Of a stretch of DNA of 64,000 bases, positions 58,985 through 64,000 are shown in pieces; positions within the stretch are counted from its first letter, which is position 1; every line of letters starts with the position of its first letter. The notes below the pieces were generated by a model that had not been told where the DNA came from, searched no databases, and saw nothing but the letters and a program-made list of their open reading frames with translations. The DNA lies in assembly GCA_050330995.1 (NCBI GenBank), contig JBHJHI010000053.1, positions 1 to 64,000 of the forward strand, given 5' to 3'. The stretch comes from Thermohalobaculum sp050330995. GTDB taxonomy: Bacteria; Pseudomonadota; Alphaproteobacteria; Rhodobacterales; Rhodobacteraceae. Made by a program: the position numbers and the translations under genes.

Positions 58985-59608
58985 TCAGGGCCGCGGGGCG
59001 TCCCCGGCGGTCGTCTCCGCCCCGCCGCAGCCGTTCGAGACACGCAGGCTCTCCGAGAGCCAGGGGTTGTCCGCGCCCGCCCCCCCGCCGGTCTCGCAAA
59101 CCGCATCCGCATCGAGCGAGACGCCCGGCCCCGAGATACCCGGCCCGTCGGTGCCGAGGCGGAGCGCGCCGAGGCTCGGCGCGGCGCCCCCGCCGGCGGC
59201 GGGCTCGGCGATGTCGGGCTCGAAGGCGCCGGCGCCGCCGAGGTCGCCCGGCAGCCCGATGCTGACCGCGGCGGTCGCGGCGGCGTCGTCGAAGGCGTGC
59301 TCCGGTCGATCGGGATAGTAGAGCGGGCGCGGCTCGGAGGCCCCGCCCCCTCCGCCGACCGCGAAGCCGCCGCCACCCCCGCCGCCGGAGCGGCCCTGGC
59401 TTCCGCCCATGCCGAAGCCCCCGTCTTCGGCATGGGCGCGGACGTCTTCCTCGGCGGCGGTTTCCAGCGCGTGGACCATGCTCGGCCCGACGTAGGCGAG
59501 CACGGCGGTGCCGGCGGCGAGCACGATGCCCAGGAGCGCGAGCCATTCGAGGCTGATCGCCCCCTTCTCGCCCCTCACGAACCGCGAGACCGCGCCCCGA
59601 TCACCCAT
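58985..59608 (-). CDS. Glycine-rich prepilin-like protein
   Basis: The 207-residue protein has a basic leader followed by a prepilin-type site: RGEKG then AISLEWLALLGIVLAAG, cutting after Gly16 with Glu at +5. A hydrophobic helix continues to about residue 40. This resembles the N-terminus of Flp/type IVb pilins and pseudopilins. The rest is unlike them: a Gly tract (SGGGGGGGFAVGGGGGAS) and a long acidic, Ala/Gly-rich, probably disordered tail ending with two Cys (VSNGCGG and VCETGG). There is no tad or pil cluster nearby. A probable sigma-70-like promoter lies 27-55 bases upstream. Confidence 0.6.
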   Translation of the reverse strand: MGDRGAVSRFVRGEKGAISLEWLALLGIVLAAGTAVLAYVGPSMVHALETAAEEDVRAHAEDGGFGMGGSQGRSGGGGGGGFAVGGGGGASEPRPLYYPDRPEHAFDDAAATAAVSIGLPGDLGGAGAFEPDIAEPAAGGGAAPSLGALRLGTDGPGISGPGVSLDADAVCETGGGAGADNPWLSESLRVSNGCGGAETTAGDAPRP

Positions 59609-59634
59609 CGTACCTATACTCCCGACCTAAGTGC

Positions 59635-59663
59635 ATCACACACCTCGGCATCGACAAAGTCAA
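59635..59663 (-). promoter_or_regulatory. Probable promoter of the prepilin-like gene
   Basis: On the minus strand TTGACT (59663-59658) is followed after 17 bases by TGTGAT (59640-59635), giving a plausible -35/-10 pair with a leader of about 20 bases before the ATG at 59608. The surrounding 59609-59734 is unusually AT-rich for this genome. The match to consensus is moderate. Confidence 0.45.
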
Positions 59664-59734
59664 CGAGAGAAATGGAGAAACAAAGAACACGTATAGGTTG
59701 CAGCAACTCTGAATATCCTCTCGAATTGGAACTC

Positions 59735-60502
59735 TCAGACCACGAATTGTTCACGAATGATACGCTCTTCCAGACTGTGGCCGGGGTCGTAGAGCAGATG
59801 CATGCGGATATCGTGGGCGAGCGCGATGTCGACCGAGCCGACGTCGCGCACCTCGACGTGATCGGCCGTGGCCGAGACCGGGCGCTTGTGCTGCTCGAGG
59901 ATATCGAGACGGACCTTCGCCTCGAAGGGCAGCAGCGCGCCGCGCCAGCGCCGGGGGCGGAACACCGCCACGGGCGTGAGCGCGAGGAGGCGCGCGTTGA
60001 TCGGGATGATCGGCCCGTGCGCGGAGAAGTTGTAGGCGCTCGACCCCGCGGGCGTGGCCAGCATCACCCCGTCGCAGATCAGCTCGTCGAGCTGCACCTC
60101 GCCGTCGATCGAGACCCGGATCTTGGCCGCCTGGCGCGTCTCGCGAAGCAGCGCGACCTCGTTGATGGCGAGCGCGGCGACCTCGCCGTCCGCGGTACGC
60201 CGCGCGGTCATGCGCAGCGGGTTGATAACCGCGTTTCTCGCGCGCGCGAGCCGGTCGGGCAGGCCTTCGGGGGCGTACTGGTTCATCAGGAACCCGACCG
60301 TGCCGCGGTTCATGCCGTAGACCGGGCGGTCGAGGTGCATGGTCTCGTGCAGCACCTGGAGCATGAAGCCGTCGCCGCCCAAGGCGACGATGCAGTCGGC
60401 CTCCGGGGGCGCGACGTGGCCGTGGCGCGTGCGCAGCATGGCGCAGGCGGCCTGCGCGTCGGGCGCCTCGCTCGCCAGGATCGAGAGCCGCTCGAAAGCC
60501 AC
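59735..60502 (-). CDS. nadK: NAD kinase
   Basis: It phosphorylates NAD to NADP with ATP. The 255 residues match short alphaproteobacterial NadK: VALGGDGFMLQVLHETMH (GGDG motif), GMNRGTVGFLMNQYAPEGL, AINEVALLRETRQAAKI and DGVMLATPAGSSAYNFSAHGPI. The GTG at 60502 has GGGGAGAGG before it and gives the usual N-terminus (VAFERLSILASEAPDAQAA); the longer frame reaching 60643 lacks conservation. The enzyme is cytoplasmic and essential. It is divergent from glyA, separated by 185 bases. Confidence 0.92.
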   Translation of the reverse strand: MAFERLSILASEAPDAQAACAMLRTRHGHVAPPEADCIVALGGDGFMLQVLHETMHLDRPVYGMNRGTVGFLMNQYAPEGLPDRLARARNAVINPLRMTARRTADGEVAALAINEVALLRETRQAAKIRVSIDGEVQLDELICDGVMLATPAGSSAYNFSAHGPIIPINARLLALTPVAVFRPRRWRGALLPFEAKVRLDILEQHKRPVSATADHVEVRDVGSVDIALAHDIRMHLLYDPGHSLEERIIREQFVV

Positions 60503-60687
60503 CCCGCCTCTCCCCGTCACCGCCGCGCCGGCCCGGACGCGCTCGACTGGCCCTAACCGAGCCCGCTCGCTTTCGACAGACGAAATCGCGCCGATGCCGG
60601 GCCATGTCGTGGCGTCTTCGTGCGTGTGTCGCGCGAGCGTCATCGTTAGATTGACGTCGCAGACACGACCTAGGGAGAAGGAACGCC

Positions 60688-61983
60688 ATGGACGCGCAGA
60701 CTAAGGATCCCGGCTTCTTCAGCGACAGCCTCGCCGAGCGCGACGCCGACGTGTTCGAGGCGATGGTCGGCGAGCTTCGCCGCCAGCAGGACGAGATCGA
60801 GCTGATCGCCTCGGAGAACATCGCGAGCCGAGCCGTCATGCAGGCGCAGGGTTCGGTGATGACCAACAAGTACGCCGAAGGCTATCCGGGCCGGCGCTAC
60901 TACGCGGGCTGCCAGCACGTCGACGTGGTCGAGAAGCTCGCCATCGAGCGCATCTGCCAGCTCTTCAACTGCCAGTACGCCAACGTGCAGCCGCACTCGG
61001 GCGCGCAGGCCAACCAGGCGGTGATGCTCGCGACCATCAAGCCCGGCGCCACCATCCTCGGCATGGACCTCGCCTCGGGCGGGCACCTGACCCACGGCGC
61101 GAAGCCCAACCTCTCGGGCAAGTGGTTCAACGCGGTGCAGTACGGCGTCAGCACCGAGGACCACCGCATCGACTACGACCAGGTCGCCAAGCTCGCCGAG
61201 GAGCACAAGCCGGAACTTATCTACGCCGGCGGCGCGGCCGTGCCGCGTCAGATCGACTTCGCCAAGTTCCGCGAGATCGCCGATTCGGTGGGCGCGATCC
61301 TGCATGTCGACATGGCCCACTTCTCGGGCCTCGTCGCCGGCGGGCACCACCCGAACCCGCTCGACCACGCCCATGTCGCGACCTCGACCACGCACAAGAC
61401 GCTGCGCGGCCCGCGCGGCGGCATCATCCTCACCAACGACGAGGCGCTGGCCAAGAAGTTCAACTCGGCCGTGTTCCCGGGCCTCCAGGGCGGGCCGCTG
61501 ATGCACGTGATCGCCGCCAAGGCGATCGCCTTCGGCGAGGCGCTGCGCCCCGAGTACCGCGCCTACATCGCGCAGGTGATCGAGAACGCGCAGGCCATGG
61601 CCGACGAGCTGATGAAGGGCGGGCTCGACATCGTCACCAAGGGCACCGACACCCACCTCTGCCTCGTCGACCTGCGTCCCAAGGGCGTCACCGGCGACAT
61701 CGCCGAGCAGGCGCTGCTCCGCGCGCACATCACCTGCAACAAGAACGGCATCCCCTTCGACCCCGAGCCGCCGATGAAGACCTCCGGCCTGCGCCTCGGC
61801 TCGCCGGCGGGCACGACGCGCGGCTTCGGCGCGGAGGAGTTCCGCGAGGTCGCGCGCCTCATCGTCGAGGTGATCGACGGCCTCGCCGCCAACGGCCCCG
61901 AGGGCAACGAGGGCGTCGAGAAGACGGTCAAGGAGAAGGTGCTGGCGCTCACGGGACGCTTCCCGATCTACCAAGCGCTCTGA
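60688..61983 (+). CDS. glyA: Serine hydroxymethyltransferase
   Basis: It converts serine and tetrahydrofolate to glycine and methylenetetrahydrofolate (PLP enzyme). The 431 residues are typical: IELIASENIASRAVMQAQGSV, EGYPGRRYYAGCQHVDVVE, VQPHSGAQANQAVM and the PLP lysine in ATSTTHKTLRGPRGG, followed by KMKTSGLRLGSPAGTTRGFG-like residues. AGGGAGAAGG precedes the ATG. It is a central one-carbon and purine-supply enzyme. I see no glycine riboswitch in the 5' region. It probably has its own promoter. Confidence 0.97.
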   Translation: MDAQTKDPGFFSDSLAERDADVFEAMVGELRRQQDEIELIASENIASRAVMQAQGSVMTNKYAEGYPGRRYYAGCQHVDVVEKLAIERICQLFNCQYANVQPHSGAQANQAVMLATIKPGATILGMDLASGGHLTHGAKPNLSGKWFNAVQYGVSTEDHRIDYDQVAKLAEEHKPELIYAGGAAVPRQIDFAKFREIADSVGAILHVDMAHFSGLVAGGHHPNPLDHAHVATSTTHKTLRGPRGGIILTNDEALAKKFNSAVFPGLQGGPLMHVIAAKAIAFGEALRPEYRAYIAQVIENAQAMADELMKGGLDIVTKGTDTHLCLVDLRPKGVTGDIAEQALLRAHITCNKNGIPFDPEPPMKTSGLRLGSPAGTTRGFGAEEFREVARLIVEVIDGLAANGPEGNEGVEKTVKEKVLALTGRFPIYQAL

Positions 61984-62158
61984 CGCCCTGGCGGGGCGCC
62001 CCCGAGGCGCCGCGGCCGCTGCCTCGGCGCAACACCCCGGCGCGCGGCCCGACGCGGGCCGCGCCCTTCCCTCGGGTAGGCCATGGACAACCATGGCGCG
62101 AACGGCTTCTGTCCCTCCCCGGGACAGGAGCCGCGCCGCCGGGGAGGCACGCCGCGCC

Positions 62159-62992
62159 ATGACCGACGTCGCGCACGGCCGCCTCGGGTTCGCGCTCGGG
62201 ACCGGGACGCTCTCCGAGGAGCGTCTCGGCTTCTATCTGCGCCTCGCCGCCGCCGTCGCGATGCTCTCGGTGCTGGTCGAGACGGCGCTCGATCTCGAGG
62301 GCAACCTGCGCTTCGAGCGCTGGCACCTCGTCGCGGCGAGCGCGGGCATGGCGCTCGCGACCCCGGGCGTGCTCGTCGCGCGGTTCAGCCGGCCGGCCCT
62401 CGCGCTGTTCGGCGCCTGCCTCGTCGTCTACGCCGCGACCAAGTGGGCGGCCTACCACAACCACGGCTGGCTCAGCGTCTGGACGCTGCCCGTTGCCGCC
62501 GCCTTCGGCGCGCGCTGGTGGGAGAGCGATCTCTTCCGCTGGTACCTGCGCGCGACGCTCGGCGTGGTCATGCTCGCGGCCGCGGCGCAGAAGCTGCTGG
62601 CGGGCACCTATCTCGACGGCAGCTACATCACCTACCTGAGCCTGCACGGCGAGCCGACCGAGCGGATGTTCGCCTTCCTCTGCGGCGAGGCGGCGGCGCA
62701 GGGCTCCTGCGCGGCGCACCGCGCGCTCGGGACGTTCCTTGTGGCGTGGCAGATCGGGGTCGGGCTCCTGCTGCTCGCGGGGCTCAGGAGCCTTCTGTTC
62801 CTGTTCGTCGAGGTCGGCTTCCTGCTCGGGGCCGGGCTGTTCGCCGACGAGATGAACTTCCAGGTACTCAACGTGGCGCTGCTCACCATCGCCTTCGGCT
62901 ACAGCATGCGCCCCTGGCTCTGCGCCGCCTGCCTCGCGCTGCTGGCGCTCGACGCGGTCGGCATCGGCACCGTGGTGGCCCATGTCCTCTAG
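62159..62992 (+). CDS. Multi-pass membrane protein of unknown function (HTTM-like)
   Basis: The roughly 277-residue protein has eight or so hydrophobic helices (for example FYLRLAAAVAMLSVLVE, VAASAGMALATPGVLVARF, ALFGACLVVYAATKWAAYHN, LRATLGVVMLAAAAQKLLAG). Between helices are TYLDGSYITYLSLHGEPTERMF and FLVAWQIGVGLLLLAG. The general pattern recalls HTTM (vitamin K-dependent carboxylase-like) membrane proteins, but the catalytic residues are not evident. An ATG at 62093 would add 22 basic residues. It overlaps the next gene by 11 bases, so the two act together. Confidence 0.6.
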   Translation: MTDVAHGRLGFALGTGTLSEERLGFYLRLAAAVAMLSVLVETALDLEGNLRFERWHLVAASAGMALATPGVLVARFSRPALALFGACLVVYAATKWAAYHNHGWLSVWTLPVAAAFGARWWESDLFRWYLRATLGVVMLAAAAQKLLAGTYLDGSYITYLSLHGEPTERMFAFLCGEAAAQGSCAAHRALGTFLVAWQIGVGLLLLAGLRSLLFLFVEVGFLLGAGLFADEMNFQVLNVALLTIAFGYSMRPWLCAACLALLALDAVGIGTVVAHVL

Positions 62993-63557
62993 CCCCTCCC
63001 CCGGATCAGCGATCGCGGCACGGCTCGGCCTGCCCGCGCGCGGGACGGCGCCGGGGCGGCTCTGGGCGCTCGTGGTCGTGCTCCTCGCGCTGCACGTCGG
63101 CTGGGTGGCCACGCACCTGAGCCTCGTCGCGAACGAGCGCATCAACCCCTGGAAGCTCGGCGGCTACGGCATGTACACCGTGCCGCACAAGAACCCGCTC
63201 GCGCACGTCTTCCTCTACGACCGGCAGGCGGGGCGCTGGCGCGAGCTGCCGCGCTCGGCGGGCAAGTTCAACTCCTTCGCCTTCGACACCGCCAACCACC
63301 TGCACGTGTTCCGCTGCCGCCCCCCGAGCGAGGCGTCGCTGGTCGGCTTCCTCGACGAGAACCCGCACCTGCGCCACCGCGAGCTGACGCTCGTGATCAG
63401 CGAGCTGGCCTTCCTCGACGACCCGATCCGGGCCGAGCGCCAGGCGCAGTCGCGCGTGCAGATCGCCTGGGGCGGGCGCGGGCGCTTCGGCTATCGCGGC
63501 GAGGTCTGCGGCGAACGCTTCGAGGGCGAGGTCGCCTACGCCCCGCCCGATGCCTGA
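62982..63557 (+). CDS. Membrane-anchored partner protein of unknown function
   Basis: The 191-residue protein starts inside the end of the membrane gene upstream. It has one N-terminal transmembrane helix (about 27-47, LWALVVVLLALHVGWVATHL) and then a globular part with NPWKLGGYGMYTVPHKNPLAHVFLYDRQ and later QIAWGGRGRFGYRGEVCGE. The topology suggests a small domain outside the membrane anchored by one helix. I recognise no named family; a NPWKLGGYGMYT-type motif recurs in proteins paired with HTTM-like membrane proteins in other proteobacteria. The function is unknown. Confidence 0.55.
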   Translation: MSSSPSPGSAIAARLGLPARGTAPGRLWALVVVLLALHVGWVATHLSLVANERINPWKLGGYGMYTVPHKNPLAHVFLYDRQAGRWRELPRSAGKFNSFAFDTANHLHVFRCRPPSEASLVGFLDENPHLRHRELTLVISELAFLDDPIRAERQAQSRVQIAWGGRGRFGYRGEVCGERFEGEVAYAPPDA

Positions 63558-63620
63558 TCCCGTCGGCGAGGCTCGTCGCGGCTTGTCTCGCGGGCGCGCG
63601 CCGTCGTAACGCAATTTCCC

Positions 63621-64000
63621 ATGAGACATCCGCTTCGAGGACCGACCCGTCGCGGCGTGCTCGCCGGAGCGGGCGCGCTCGCCGGAGCGGGCATGCTCCC
63701 CGCCTCCGGCCCGCGTGCCGCGATCGGCCCGTTCGAGCGCCTCGGCGAGTGGCGCACCCACGCGATCATGACCCATGCCGTCGCGCCGGGCGCCGAGGAC
63801 CCGGCGACCCTCGACCCCGGCGACTGCGCCACGCAGCGCAACCTCTCGAACATCGGCCGGGCGCAGGCGCAGAAGGCGGGCGCGCTCCTGCGCGCGGCCG
63901 ACGCCTCGATCGACCGGGTGCTGTCGAGCCGCTACTGCCGCTGCCTCGACACCGCGCGGCTGCTCGACCTCGGCGCGGTGGAGACGCTGGCGCTGCTCGA
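63621..64000 (+). CDS. Exported histidine-phosphatase-like protein (3' end outside window)
   Basis: The partial frame encodes at least 126 residues. The N-terminus (MRHPLRGPTRRGVLAGAGALAGAGML) has twin Arg and a hydrophobic region, so Tat export is likely; it contains an 18-base tandem duplication (LAGAGA). The body matches a histidine phosphatase subgroup with HAVAPGAEDPATLDPGDCATQRNLSNIGRAQA, normally beginning MRHAxAPG. Here the Arg before the catalytic His is Thr (AIMTHAVAPG), which would weaken phosphate binding. The later part (RVLSSRYCRCLDTARLLDLG) is intact. The frame is open to the window edge. Confidence 0.75.
   Translation, partial: MRHPLRGPTRRGVLAGAGALAGAGMLPASGPRAAIGPFERLGEWRTHAIMTHAVAPGAEDPATLDPGDCATQRNLSNIGRAQAQKAGALLRAADASIDRVLSSRYCRCLDTARLLDLGAVETLALL

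Noticed and set aside
59700..59734. Possible terminator after nadK (GTTGC A GCAAC palindrome)
   Set aside because: Short stem with no T-run on the minus strand; not convincing.
60503..60643. Longer N-terminus of NAD kinase
   Set aside because: Not conserved in NadK, whereas GTG at 60502 has a strong ribosome-binding site and gives the normal length.
60503..60687. Glycine or SAM riboswitch upstream of glyA
   Set aside because: No aptamer-like conserved core was seen in the 185-base gap.

Overview
The window comes from a very GC-rich alphaproteobacterial chromosome (coding third positions are almost all G or C). The evidence is a set of gene neighbourhoods usual in that class: a HIG1-type small membrane protein next to a PduO cobalamin adenosyltransferase, then etfB-etfA and a 3-hydroxybutyryl-CoA dehydrogenase; proS with a single LolC/E-like permease and lolD; a PerM-like protein with hdaA, ppk and ppx; hemP; and nadK. 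The order Rhodobacterales or a near relative is a reasonable guess, but no 16S gene is present. I see no rRNA, tRNA, insertion sequence, phage or CRISPR array. It reads as core chromosome with tightly packed short operons, and many start and stop codons overlap by 1, 4, 8 or 11 bases.

Layout. 1-6.2 kb: the end of an aminotransferase-like frame, then a tripartite TRAP transporter (binding protein, small and large permease) overlapping an amidase, a 63-residue membrane protein and a D-2-hydroxyacid dehydrogenase, which looks like an uptake-and-catabolism operon. 6.3-7.0 kb: hemP coupled to a Cys-rich unknown gene. 7.2-12.4 kb: a BMP-family binding protein, a YihY/BrkB membrane protein, a thioesterase overlapping an amidoligase, a small HNH protein and an SDR. 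12.5-20.7 kb: cobalamin and electron-transfer genes (adenosyltransferase, bluB, etfB, etfA, 3-hydroxybutyryl-CoA dehydrogenase), interspersed with a lytic transglycosylase, an M48 protease and a glycosyltransferase, ending in yaiI behind an unusual chain of three overlapping 9-codon mini-ORFs. 20.7-29.6 kb: a lipoprotein, two YceI proteins with cytochrome b561, a GDSL hydrolase with a C-terminal sorting tail, an aminotransferase, an EamA exporter, an SDR, a SpoIIAA-like protein and an enoyl-CoA hydratase.

30-35 kb: glgB and a large divergent GH13 enzyme that may be a glucosylglycerol hydrolase. 35-41 kb: an OlsB-like acyltransferase, msrB, a methyltransferase, a HAD nucleotidase, an UPF0173 hydrolase and gatC-gatA. 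41-52 kb: a secreted CAP-RTX protein, dnaE, an agmatinase-family enzyme, DoxX, and the lolD, lolC/E, proS operon. 52-58 kb: a candidate small RNA with a clear Rho-independent terminator, then ppx, ppk, hdaA and a PerM protein in one overlapping operon. 58-64 kb: a glycine-rich prepilin-like protein, nadK, glyA, a pair of unknown membrane proteins, and the start of an exported histidine-phosphatase-like protein lacking the usual Arg before the catalytic His.

The most unusual signals are translational. They are the triplicated overlapping mini-ORFs before yaiI, a 14-codon leader whose stop overlaps the TTG start of dnaE, and a ppk frame with no ATG, GTG or TTG at its true N-terminus but an 8-codon mini-ORF across the hdaA-ppk junction. 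No single large undescribed system is evident.
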